Shown here piece after piece: positions 32,004 through 39,985 of a DNA stretch of 64,000 bases. The translations under genes and the position numbers were made by a program. Source of the stretch: Actinoplanes solisilvae (GTDB taxonomy: Bacteria > Actinomycetota > Actinomycetes > Mycobacteriales > Micromonosporaceae); the NCBI RefSeq assembly GCF_003999975.1, contig NZ_RJAC01000005.1, forward strand, positions 248,001 to 312,000, in the 5' to 3' direction. The notes beneath the pieces were generated by a model. The model did not search any database and was not told where the DNA came from. It saw only the letters and a list, made by a program, of their open reading frames with translations. Position 1 is the first letter of the stretch. Each line of letters starts with the position of its first letter.

Positions 32004-34703
32004 GTGAGCGACGACGCCGAGACCCCCCGTTTGCTGCTGCTCGACGGCCACTCCCTGGCCTACCGCGCGTTCCACGCGCTGCCCAAGGAGAACTTCAGCA
32101 CGCAGACCGGCCAGCACACGAACGCCGTGTTCGGCTTCACCTCGATGCTGATCAACATGCTGCGCGACGAGAAGCCGACCCACATCGTGGTCGCGTTCGA
32201 CGTCTCCCGCGTCTCCTTCCGCACCGAGAAATACCCGGAGTACAAGGCCGGCCGGAAGGCGACGCCCCCCGAGTTCCTGGGCCAGGTCAGCCTGGTCAAG
32301 GAGATCCTCGACGCCCTGCGCATCCAGTACGTCGAAAAGGCCGGCTTCGAGGCCGACGACGTCATCGCCACCCTCGCCACCCAGGGTCGCGACGCCGGCA
32401 TGGAGGTACTCATCTCCTCCGGCGACCGCGACGCCCTGCAGCTGGTCGACGAGCACACCACCGTCCTCTACCCGAGCCGCGGCGTCTCCGAGGTCTGGCG
32501 CATGACCCCCGCGCTGGTCGAGGAGAAGCAGCTCGTCCCGCCGCACCTCTACCGTGACAAGGCCGCCCTGGTCGGCGAGACCAGCGACAACCTGATCGGT
32601 GTCCCCGGCGTCGGGCCCAAGACGGCCGCCAAGTGGATCACCGAGTTCGGCGGCATCGAGGGCGTCGTCGCCAACGCCGACAAGGTCAAGGGCAAGGCCG
32701 GCGAGAACCTGCGCGCCCACCTGGCGTCGGTGATCCTCAACTACGACCTCAACGCCTTGCGCACCGACCTCGAGCTCCCCGTCGGCCCGCTGGACGTGCG
32801 CTGGCACGGCTGGGACCGTGAGGCCGTCCACCAGGTCTTCGACGCGCTCGAGTTCCGGGTGCTGCGCGAGCGGCTCTACTCCTACCTCGACGCGGTCGAG
32901 CCCGAGGCCGAGGCCGGTTTCGACATCGACGGCCGGGTGCTCAAGACCGGTGAGGTCGCCGCGTGGCTCGGCGTCCACGCCCAGCAGGCGCCGGTCGGTG
33001 TCGCCGTCACCGGCACGTTCGGCCGCGGCACCGGCACCCTCACCGGCATCGGCGTCGCTACGGGCGACGGCGCCGCCGCCTGGTTCGACCCGGCCGCCCT
33101 CGACGAGGCCGACGAGCGGGCCGTGGCCGACTGGCTCACCGACCCCGACCGGCCCAAGGTGCTGCACGACGCCAAGCCGGCCACGCTGGCCATGCGCGCC
33201 CACGGCTGGCACCTGACCGGCGTCCGCGTCGACACGGCCCTCGCGGCCTACCTGGCCAAGCCCGACCAGCGCGCCTACGACCTGACCGACCTGGCCCTGC
33301 GCTACCTCAAGCGCGAGCTGCGGGTCGAGGAACCAGCCACCGGCCAGCTCGACCTGCTCGCCGGCATCGACGGTGACGACGAGGGCACCGCCGAGCAGAA
33401 CGTGATGCTCCGCGCCCGCGCCACCCTCGACCTGGCCGACGTGCTCACCGAGGAGCTGTCCCGCGACGGCGGCGAGTCCCAGACCCTGCTCATGGAGGTC
33501 GAGCAGCCCCTGTCCGAGGTTCTCGGCGAGATGGAACACCTCGGCATCGCCGCCGACACCGACTACCTCTCCGAGCTCGAGGCCCACTTCGCCGCCGGGG
33601 TCAAGGCCGCCCAGCAGGCCGCGCACGCCGAGGTCGGCCGCGAGTTCAACCTGGGCTCGCCCAAGCAGCTGCAGGAGATCCTGTTCGTCGAGCGCAACCT
33701 GCCCAAGACCAAGAAGATCAAGTCGGGTTACACGACCGACGCCGACGCGCTGCAGAGCCTGTTCGCCCAGACCGGCGACCCGCTGCTCGAGCACCTGCTG
33801 CGCCACCGCGACGTCGCCAAGCTCAAGTCGACCGTCGACGGGCTGCTCAAGTCGGTCTCCGACGACAAGCGCATCCACACCACGTTCAACCAGACCGTCG
33901 CGGCCACCGGCCGGCTCTCGTCGACCGACCCCAACCTGCAGAACATCCCGATCCGCACCGAGGAGGGCCGGCGCATCCGCCGCGCGTTCGTCGTCGGCGA
34001 GGGCTTCGAGCAGCTCATGACGGCCGACTACAGCCAGATCGAGATGCGCATCATGGCGCACCTGTCGGCCGACGAGGCGCTCGTCGCGGCGTTCAACTCG
34101 GCGTTCGACTTCCACGCGGCCACCGCCTCGTCGGTGTTCCACGTGCCGGTCGAAGAGGTCGTCCCCGACCAGCGGCGCAAGATCAAGGCGATGAACTACG
34201 GCCTGGCCTACGGGCTGAGCGCCTTCGGCCTGTCCAACCAGCTCAACATCGCCACCGACGAGGCCCGCGGCCTCATGGACGAATACTTCGAGCGTTTCGG
34301 CGGCGTCCGCGACTATCTGCAGGCCGTCGTGAAACGCGCCGTGCAGGACGGCTACACCGCGACCATCCTGGGCCGCCGCCGCTACCTGCCCGACCTGTCC
34401 AGCGACAACCGTCAGCGCCGCGAGATGGCCGAGCGCATGGCGCTCAACGCCCCGATCCAGGGCTCGGCCGCCGACATCATCAAGATCGCGATGCTGCGGG
34501 TCGACCGGGCGCTCAAGGAGACCGGCCTCAAGTCGCGCATGCTGCTGCAGGTCCACGACGAGCTGGTCTTCGACGTGGCGCCGGGCGAGCGCGAGGAGCT
34601 CGAGGCGCTGGTGCGCCGCGAGATGGGCGAGGCCTACCCGCTCTCGGTCCCGCTCGAGGTGTCCGTCGGTTCCGGCCGCGACTGGAACGGCGCCGACCAC
34701 TGA
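32004..34703 (+). CDS. polA: DNA polymerase I
   Basis: Gap filling in excision repair and Okazaki-fragment processing. The N-terminal 5'-nuclease (residues about 8-300) has FDVSRVSFR, the acidic GFEADDVIATLA and the helix-hairpin-helix GVPGVGPKTAAKW. The middle 3'-5' exonuclease fold is degenerate: the DxE of motif I reads VAVTGTFG, so proofreading should be absent, as is general in actinobacterial Pol I. Polymerase motifs A (MTADYSQIEMR, about 672), B (RRKIKAMNYGLAYG, about 727) and C (QVHDELVFD, about 849) are intact. It sits in the same window as uvrA, uvrB and uvrC, its partners in repair. Confidence 0.97.
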   Translation: MSDDAETPRLLLLDGHSLAYRAFHALPKENFSTQTGQHTNAVFGFTSMLINMLRDEKPTHIVVAFDVSRVSFRTEKYPEYKAGRKATPPEFLGQVSLVKEILDALRIQYVEKAGFEADDVIATLATQGRDAGMEVLISSGDRDALQLVDEHTTVLYPSRGVSEVWRMTPALVEEKQLVPPHLYRDKAALVGETSDNLIGVPGVGPKTAAKWITEFGGIEGVVANADKVKGKAGENLRAHLASVILNYDLNALRTDLELPVGPLDVRWHGWDREAVHQVFDALEFRVLRERLYSYLDAVEPEAEAGFDIDGRVLKTGEVAAWLGVHAQQAPVGVAVTGTFGRGTGTLTGIGVATGDGAAAWFDPAALDEADERAVADWLTDPDRPKVLHDAKPATLAMRAHGWHLTGVRVDTALAAYLAKPDQRAYDLTDLALRYLKRELRVEEPATGQLDLLAGIDGDDEGTAEQNVMLRARATLDLADVLTEELSRDGGESQTLLMEVEQPLSEVLGEMEHLGIAADTDYLSELEAHFAAGVKAAQQAAHAEVGREFNLGSPKQLQEILFVERNLPKTKKIKSGYTTDADALQSLFAQTGDPLLEHLLRHRDVAKLKSTVDGLLKSVSDDKRIHTTFNQTVAATGRLSSTDPNLQNIPIRTEEGRRIRRAFVVGEGFEQLMTADYSQIEMRIMAHLSADEALVAAFNSAFDFHAATASSVFHVPVEEVVPDQRRKIKAMNYGLAYGLSAFGLSNQLNIATDEARGLMDEYFERFGGVRDYLQAVVKRAVQDGYTATILGRRRYLPDLSSDNRQRREMAERMALNAPIQGSAADIIKIAMLRVDRALKETGLKSRMLLQVHDELVFDVAPGEREELEALVRREMGEAYPLSVPLEVSVGSGRDWNGADH

Positions 34704-34708
34704 ACCGA

Positions 34709-34740
34709 CCGCCCGGGGGCGCGCCCGCGTTCCCGGGCGG
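34709..34740 (+). terminator. GC hairpin after polA
   Basis: CCGCCCGGG and CCCGGGCGG form a perfect 9-bp stem around 14 nt, 5 nt after the polA stop. There is no T-run. Confidence 0.6.
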
Positions 34741-34826
34741 CCCTGTCATGCGCCGCCGCACCGGGGCTGCGTACTGTGATCGGGTTGAATCCGGGCGTGG
34801 TTGCCGCGCCCTGCAAGGGTGAGGCC

Positions 34827-35174
34827 ATGGGGAGCCCAACGATGGAAAGTTCCGCCAACGAGCGATCGCTGACCCGGGAGCCGCTCGACCCGGCCCGCGC
34901 CGACGCGTTCGCGCCCATGTTCAAGGCGCTGGGCGACCCGGTGCGGCTGCGGCTGCTGTCGATGATCGCCTCGGCCCGCGGCGGCGAGGTGGCCGTCGGT
35001 GACCTGACCGGCGCGTTCCACCTCACCGGCCCGACCATCTCGCACCACCTCAAGGTGCTGCGCGAGGCCGGGCTGGTCGACAGTGACCGCCGCGGCACGT
35101 GGGTCTACTACCGCATGATCCCGGCTGCGCTCGCCGTGATGGGCACCCTGCTCGAGACCGGTTTCCCGGTCTGA
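34827..35174 (+). CDS. ArsR-family transcriptional regulator
   Basis: Winged-helix repressor with MFKALGDPVRLRLLSMIA, then TGPTISHHLKVLREAGLVDSD as recognition helix and the RRGTWVYYRM wing. No cysteine pair of the ArsR/SmtB metal sites is visible, so it may sense something other than arsenic or cadmium. ATG 34827 is used; ATG 34842, with GGGGAG 7 nt upstream, is equally possible, while the open frame back to GTG 34776 begins inside a likely -10 (TACTGT, 34772-34777). It has no obvious target gene beside it; the genes downstream are convergent. Confidence 0.85.
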   Translation: MGSPTMESSANERSLTREPLDPARADAFAPMFKALGDPVRLRLLSMIASARGGEVAVGDLTGAFHLTGPTISHHLKVLREAGLVDSDRRGTWVYYRMIPAALAVMGTLLETGFPV

Positions 35175-35186
35175 GCGGCCGGCGCG

Positions 35187-35405
35187 TCAGCCGTCCTTCT
35201 TCAGCGCTCCCGGCTTGTGGACGGCCTCGCGCCCGGTCTTGTCGCTCTTGACCTTGAACTGCGGGTCGCCGGGCGACGCGTCCACGGTGCGCCCGGCGGT
35301 CTCCGTACGCTTCGTGATCTTCTGTTCGACCTCGCCGTGGACGGTCTGCCCGTGGCTCTTCCAGGTCACGTCGTCGCCCTTTTTCAGGCTCTGGTCATCG
35401 GCCAT
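35187..35405 (-). CDS. DUF2945 / hypervirulence-associated TUDOR-like small protein
   Basis: A 72-residue, highly charged protein with KKGDDVTWKSHGQTVHGEV followed by a lysine-rich second half, the pattern of the DUF2945 family. Such proteins are widespread, small and of unknown function. It has no signal peptide. It is convergent with the ArsR gene, 12 bp away. Confidence 0.8.
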   Translation of the reverse strand: MADDQSLKKGDDVTWKSHGQTVHGEVEQKITKRTETAGRTVDASPGDPQFKVKSDKTGREAVHKPGALKKDG

Positions 35406-35441
35406 GAGCCTCGGGTACCCGCGGTCGGCCTGCGGAAACGG

Positions 35442-36263
35442 TCAGACCGCGGGCAGGTCCGACACGAAGATGGCGGTGCCCGGGAAGAGCCGGCCGCGCA
35501 GCGGGCTCCACTGGCCCCAGATCTGCTCGTGCCCCTCGGGCCACTCCGGCTCGACCAGATCACGCAGCACGAAACCGGCGGCCACGAGCTCGCGCACCCG
35601 GTCGCCGAGGGTGCGGTGCTGCTCGACGTAGGTGGGCACGCCGTCCTCGTCGGTCTCCACGTACGGGGTGCGGTCGAAGTAGGAGTTGCGGGCGATCAGC
35701 CCGGTCTCGTCGGGCTCGTCCCAGAAGATCCAGCGCATCGGATGGGTGATCGAGAAGACCCAGCTCCCGCCGGGACGCAGCACCCGGGCGACCTCGCGCA
35801 TCGCCGCGCCCGAGTCGGCCACGAACGGGATCGCACCGAAGGCGGTGCACACAATGTCGAATACGCTGTCCGCGAACGGCAGGGCCAGCGCGTCGGCTTG
35901 CACGAGCGGCACCCGCACCCCCGTACGACGCTCGGCCGCCCTCGCGTGCCGCAACATGCCCGCCGAGAGATCGAGGGCCGTCACCTCCGCGCCCTGTCCT
36001 TCGAGCCACCGCGCCCCGGCCGCGGCGCCCGCACCGAGCTCCAGCACCCGCCGGCCGCGCACCTCGCCGAGCAGGTGGGCGTCGGCCTCGCGCAGCCCCT
36101 CGGGGCACCACACAAAATCAAGATCTCCCAGGAAGGCGCCGTGTTCGGACTGATACTCGTCGGCGTCGGAATCCCACCAGCCGCGGCTGGCGACCCGGCT
36201 CTGGTCGTCGGTGACCGTCCGCCGGAGGGGCTCGACGGAGGCCGTGGGGTTGATCTCTGTCAC
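35442..36263 (-). CDS. Class I SAM-dependent methyltransferase
   Basis: Methyltransf_11-type domain with motif I VLELGAGAAAGARWLEGQG (about residue 73), motif II acidic VTALDLSAGML, LVQADALALPFADSVFDIV and LRPGGSWVFSITHP. The 273-residue protein has a longer C-terminal lobe with aromatic residues (SYFDRTPYVETDEDG) that may bind the acceptor, which is unknown. TACCTT lies 6 nt before the GTG on the minus strand, consistent with a leaderless message. It is divergent from rpsA. Confidence 0.88.
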   Translation of the reverse strand: MTEINPTASVEPLRRTVTDDQSRVASRGWWDSDADEYQSEHGAFLGDLDFVWCPEGLREADAHLLGEVRGRRVLELGAGAAAGARWLEGQGAEVTALDLSAGMLRHARAAERRTGVRVPLVQADALALPFADSVFDIVCTAFGAIPFVADSGAAMREVARVLRPGGSWVFSITHPMRWIFWDEPDETGLIARNSYFDRTPYVETDEDGVPTYVEQHRTLGDRVRELVAAGFVLRDLVEPEWPEGHEQIWGQWSPLRGRLFPGTAIFVSDLPAV

Positions 36264-36364
36264 CGAACAAAGGTACGGCAGCGCCCGGCGGAGCCCCGAT
36301 TCAGTACATTACGGTCATCAGACCCGCTGAGAGCCGAACATTGTGCCTCGGACGTCAGGAGGGC

Positions 36365-36395
36365 TTGCAACCTGTGGTAATGCGCACGGTAAGCT
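36365..36395 (+). promoter_or_regulatory. Possible rpsA promoter in the 325-bp rpsA upstream region
   Basis: TTGCAA (36365-36370) and TAAGCT (36390-36395) lie 19 bp apart. The transcript would have a leader of about 185 nt before the rpsA ATG at 36589. I see no strong hairpin or other gene in 36264-36588. Confidence 0.4.
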
Positions 36396-36588
36396 AGTCG
36401 ATGCGCTCGCGGATCGTGTGCCTCGGCAGGGAGCAGGTTCCGTGGTCGTCGGTCTCGACATGATCGACTGCAAGGATCGGCTGGTCCCTTTGCTCGCTGG
36501 TCCTCTTGTTCGGTTGTGCCGTGGCCGCCGGCAGTTCCGTTGAGCGCGAGAGACACCACGAATCCATCCGTTCGGAGCAACAGTCCAC

Positions 36589-38100
36589 ATGACGAGCAGC
36601 ATCGAGGCCACCTCGAGCGCCAACCGGGTCACCGTCGACGATCTCGGGTCCGAGGAAGCATTCCTCGCCGCCATCGACGAGACCATCAAGTACTTCAACG
36701 ACGGCGACATTGTCGAAGGCACCGTCGTCAAGGTCGATCGGGACGAGGTCCTGCTCGACATCGGCTACAAGACCGAGGGTGTCATCCCCTCGCGCGAGTT
36801 GTCGATCAAGCATGACGTGGACCCCGCGGAAGTGGTGTCGGTCGGTGACCACATCGAAGCCCTCGTCCTCACCAAGGAGGACAAGGAAGGTCGTCTGATC
36901 CTCTCGAAGAAGCGTGCGCAGTACGAGCGCGCGTGGGGCACGATCGAGAAGATCAAGGAGGACGACGGCGTCGTTCGCGGCTCCGTCATCGAGGTTGTCA
37001 AGGGTGGCCTCATCCTCGACATCGGCCTCCGCGGCTTCCTGCCGGCTTCGCTGGTCGAGATGCGTCGTGTCCGCGACCTCCAGCCCTACGTGGGCCGTGA
37101 GCTCGAGGCCAAGATCATCGAGCTGGACAAGAACCGCAACAACGTGGTCCTGTCCCGCCGGGCGTGGCTCGAGCAGACGCAGTCCGAGGTTCGCACCGAG
37201 TTCCTCAACAAGCTGCAGAAGGGCCAGGTCCGCAAGGGCGTCGTGTCCTCGATCGTCAACTTCGGCGCCTTCGTCGACCTGGGCGGCGTGGACGGCCTCG
37301 TGCACGTCTCCGAGCTCTCCTGGAAGCACATCGACCACCCGTCCGAGGTTGTCGAGGTCGGCCAGGAGGTCGAGGTCGAGGTTCTCGACGTCGACCTGGA
37401 CCGTGAGCGCGTCTCCCTGTCGCTGAAGGCGACCCAGGAAGACCCGTGGCGCCAGTTCGCCCGCACCCACGCGATCAACCAGATCGTCCCGGGCAAGGTC
37501 ACCAAGCTGGTTCCGTTCGGCGCCTTCGTCCGCGTCGACGACGGCATCGAGGGCCTGGTGCACATCTCCGAGCTGGCCGAGCGGCACGTCGAACTGCCCG
37601 AGCAGGTCGTCCAGGTGGGCTCCGACGTCCTGGTCAAGGTCATCGACATCGACCTCGAGCGTCGCCGCATCTCGCTGTCGCTCAAGCAGGCCAACGAGGG
37701 CTTCGTCGAGGGCGAGGAGCACTTCGACCCGACCCTCTACGGCATGGCCGCCACGTACGACAACGAGGGCAACTACATCTACCCGGAGGGCTTCGACCCC
37801 GAGACGGGTGAGTGGCTCGAGGGCTTCGACAAGCAGCGCGAGACGTGGGAGAAGCAGTACGCCGACGCTCGCGAGCGCTGGGAGGCCCACACCAAGCAGG
37901 TGCAGGCGTCCCGCGACGCCGACGCCGAGGCTGCCCTCAACCCGGTCCCGGCCGGCGCGACGACCTCGTCCACCACGTCGTCGTCCACCTCGTCGAGCTC
38001 GCCGGCCCCGGCGCGCGCCAACGAGGAGCCCTCGGGCACCCTGGCCACCGACGAGGCCCTCGCCGCTCTGCGCGAGAAGCTCGCGGGCGGCAAGGCCTGA
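36589..38100 (+). CDS. rpsA: 30S ribosomal protein S1
   Basis: Holds mRNA on the 30S subunit. Four S1 (OB-fold) repeats are visible in 503 residues: IVEGTVVKVDRDEVLLDIGY, VVRGSVIEVVKGGLILDIGL, VRKGVVSSIVNFGAFVDLGG and VPGKVTKLVPFGAFVRVDDG. A C-terminal acidic and Ser/Thr-rich tail follows. Four repeats rather than six is normal for Actinobacteria. A strong terminator lies 36 bp after the stop. Confidence 0.96.
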   Translation: MTSSIEATSSANRVTVDDLGSEEAFLAAIDETIKYFNDGDIVEGTVVKVDRDEVLLDIGYKTEGVIPSRELSIKHDVDPAEVVSVGDHIEALVLTKEDKEGRLILSKKRAQYERAWGTIEKIKEDDGVVRGSVIEVVKGGLILDIGLRGFLPASLVEMRRVRDLQPYVGRELEAKIIELDKNRNNVVLSRRAWLEQTQSEVRTEFLNKLQKGQVRKGVVSSIVNFGAFVDLGGVDGLVHVSELSWKHIDHPSEVVEVGQEVEVEVLDVDLDRERVSLSLKATQEDPWRQFARTHAINQIVPGKVTKLVPFGAFVRVDDGIEGLVHISELAERHVELPEQVVQVGSDVLVKVIDIDLERRRISLSLKQANEGFVEGEEHFDPTLYGMAATYDNEGNYIYPEGFDPETGEWLEGFDKQRETWEKQYADARERWEAHTKQVQASRDADAEAALNPVPAGATTSSTTSSSTSSSSPAPARANEEPSGTLATDEALAALREKLAGGKA

Positions 38101-38135
38101 TCCAGCCCCTGGGCTGACCCGGCCAGCAGCATCTG

Positions 38136-38169
38136 AAAGGCCGCTCCGACTCCGGTCGGGGCGGCCTTT
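38136..38169 (+). terminator. Terminator of rpsA
   Basis: A 15-bp stem (one G-T pair) with arms starting AAAGGCCGC and ending GCGGCCTTT around a TCCG loop. It is the strongest intrinsic-type terminator seen after a plus-strand housekeeping gene here. Confidence 0.85.
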
Positions 38170-38181
38170 CGCCATCCCGGC

Positions 38182-38325
38182 CACCTTTCTCCCCTACGCT
38201 CCTCGCTCCTCGTACCGCGTCACCACTACCCGTTCCTCTCCTTCGCGTCCCCTCCTTCGCGTTCTCCTCCTTTCCGCACTCATCCTTTCCCCCTGCTCCT
38301 TTTCCGCCTCCTCCTTCACGGCGGG
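38182..38325. other. Pyrimidine-rich tract between rpsA and coaE
   Basis: The plus strand is overwhelmingly C and T over about 140 nt, with TCCTTCGCGT present twice within 18 nt. No gene is seen in it. It sits after the rpsA terminator and before the coaE promoter (GATACT at 38361-38366). Confidence 0.6.
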
Positions 38326-38372
38326 GCGACGGTGGGGAAGCGGGCCGGGGTGTCACCCGGGATACTGGTGGG

Positions 38373-39557
38373 GTGCTGAAAGTGGGGCTTACCGGCGGGA
38401 TCGGGGCGGGCAAGAGCGCGGTGGCGCGGCGGCTCGCGCGGCGCGGGGCGGTGATCGTCGACGCTGATGTGCTGGCCCGCGAGGTCGTCGCGCCGGGCAC
38501 CGACGGGCTGACCGAGATCGTGGCGGCCTTCGGCGACGGCGTACTCACGGCCGAGGGGGCGCTCGACCGGCCGGCGCTGGCGGCCCGGGTCTTCGGCGAC
38601 GACACGGCCCGCCGAACCCTCGAAAAGATCATTCACCCCCGCGTACGGGCCCGGACCGCCGAACTGACCCACGGGGCGCCGGGCGACGCGATCGTCGTCA
38701 ACGACGTCCCGCTCCTCGTGGAGACCGGGCTCGCCCCCTCGTACCATCTGGTGGTCGTCGTCGAGGCCGAACGTGAACGGCGGATCCGCCGGCTCGTCGA
38801 GACCCGCGGGATGAGCGCCGACCAGGCCACGGCCCGCATCGCGGCCCAGGCCGGCGACGCCGAACGACGCCGCGCGGCCGACGTGCTGCTGGTCAACGAC
38901 GGCCCGCTCGACGAGCTGAACACCCGGGTCGACCGGCTGTGGCGCGACCGGCTCAAGCCGTACGAGGGGAATTTGCGCCTCGGTGTCTCGGCCCGGCCCG
39001 ACCGGCGGCTGCACATCGCCGACCCCGACCCGACCTGGCCCGAGCAGGCGGCGCGGCTCGTCGCCCGCATTCAGCACGCGCTGCCGGCGGGACACGCGGT
39101 GTCGCACATCGGGTCGACCGCCGTGCCGGGGCTACCGGCCAAGAACATCATCGACCTCATGCTGAGTGTGCGCACGCTCGAAGAGGCCGACGCGCTCGCC
39201 GCTGATCTGGGCGCGGCCGGGTTCCCGAAACGGCCGGGGGAGTGGGTCGACAACGCCCGCGGCATTCCGGGCGAGACGTGGCCGAAGCGGCTGCACGGGG
39301 GGACCGACCCGGGTCGACCGGTGAACCTGCATGTGCGGGTGGCCGGGTCGCCGGGCTGGCGGTTCGCGCTGCTCATGCGCGATCACCTGCGGGCCGTGCC
39401 GGAGGCGCGTGCGGGTTATGCGGCGGCCAAGGAGCGCTGGGTCGCCGAACATCAGGAACGGGCCACCTATGCCGACGCGAAGGAGCCCTGGTTCGACGAG
39501 GAGGCACTCGCCGCTGACGAGTGGGCCGAGGCAACCGGGTGGCAGCCGCACCCGTAG
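38373..39557 (+). CDS. coaE: Dephospho-CoA kinase fused to a GrpB/UPF0157 domain
   Basis: The first 200 residues are CoaE, the last step of coenzyme A synthesis: P-loop GLTGGIGAGKS, DADVLAREVV and VNDVPLLVETGL. Residues about 215-390 form a GrpB-like nucleotidyltransferase-fold domain with HIGSTAVPGLPAKNIIDLML (GS...D pattern) and VNLHVRV. This fusion is known in Actinobacteria; the role of the GrpB part is unknown. GATACT lies 6 nt before the GTG, suggesting a leaderless transcript. Confidence 0.93.
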   Translation: MLKVGLTGGIGAGKSAVARRLARRGAVIVDADVLAREVVAPGTDGLTEIVAAFGDGVLTAEGALDRPALAARVFGDDTARRTLEKIIHPRVRARTAELTHGAPGDAIVVNDVPLLVETGLAPSYHLVVVVEAERERRIRRLVETRGMSADQATARIAAQAGDAERRRAADVLLVNDGPLDELNTRVDRLWRDRLKPYEGNLRLGVSARPDRRLHIADPDPTWPEQAARLVARIQHALPAGHAVSHIGSTAVPGLPAKNIIDLMLSVRTLEEADALAADLGAAGFPKRPGEWVDNARGIPGETWPKRLHGGTDPGRPVNLHVRVAGSPGWRFALLMRDHLRAVPEARAGYAAAKERWVAEHQERATYADAKEPWFDEEALAADEWAEATGWQPHP

Positions 39558-39586
39558 TACGGCCGGGGATGTCGCGCCTGAGGCCA

Positions 39587-39664
39587 CGCGTGGCTCACGT
39601 CGTGGCGGGCCGTGCGTGGCTCACGCCGTGGTGCGTCTGATTCCGTGCGCGGCTCACGTCGACG
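39587..39664. repeat. Three imperfect 19-bp direct repeats upstream of uvrB
   Basis: Copies at 39587-39605, 39613-39631 and 39646-39664 share (C/T)GCG(T/C)GGCTCACG(T/C)CG. They lie in the 428-bp space between coaE and uvrB, about 300 bp before the uvrB promoter. The rest of that space shows a small hairpin CCTACC/GGTAGG near 39830-39855 and no gene. Confidence 0.6.
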
Positions 39665-39955
39665 CGTGTCTGGGGCCGTACAGAGATTAAAGGGCCCTCG
39701 CGGCGGCCGGTCTGCGCGTGGCGCGACCACCTGTGGGTGCGCACGCCGGAGAACCGGGGCGCATCTTTCCACGGGCCGGGCGATCGGACCGTTTGATGGC
39801 CTCGTTCGCTGCCGGGCGGCCGCCGCGAGCGGCCTACCTGACCAGGGTAGGCGCGGTACACAAGGCCTAACAATGCCGCAGGACACAGCCGAATGTGCAC
39901 CCTCAGCACGCCCTCGCTTCAGCGGTCGGCGAACCGGCCGGGCGACGGCGAAAAC

Positions 39956-39978
39956 TTGTCGTACCCCCGACGTACGGT
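39956..39978 (+). promoter_or_regulatory. RecA-independent DNA-damage-type promoter of uvrB
   Basis: TTGTCGTAC, exactly 8 bp, then TACGGT. The spacing and sequence match the actinobacterial RecA-NDp (PafBC-dependent) form TTGTCRGTG-N8-TANNNT. The -10 ends 7 nt before the uvrB ATG, giving a leaderless mRNA. Confidence 0.75.
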
Positions 39979-39985
39979 TGTTCTC

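Noticed and set aside
31998-34700. 900-residue open frame antisense to polA
   Set aside because: Antisense shadow with no recognisable domain; polA motifs are all intact.
39680-39985. LexA/SOS box before uvrB
   Set aside because: No palindrome of the CGAAC-N4-GTTCG type was found near the promoter; the TTGTCGTAC-N8-TACGGT pattern explains it better.
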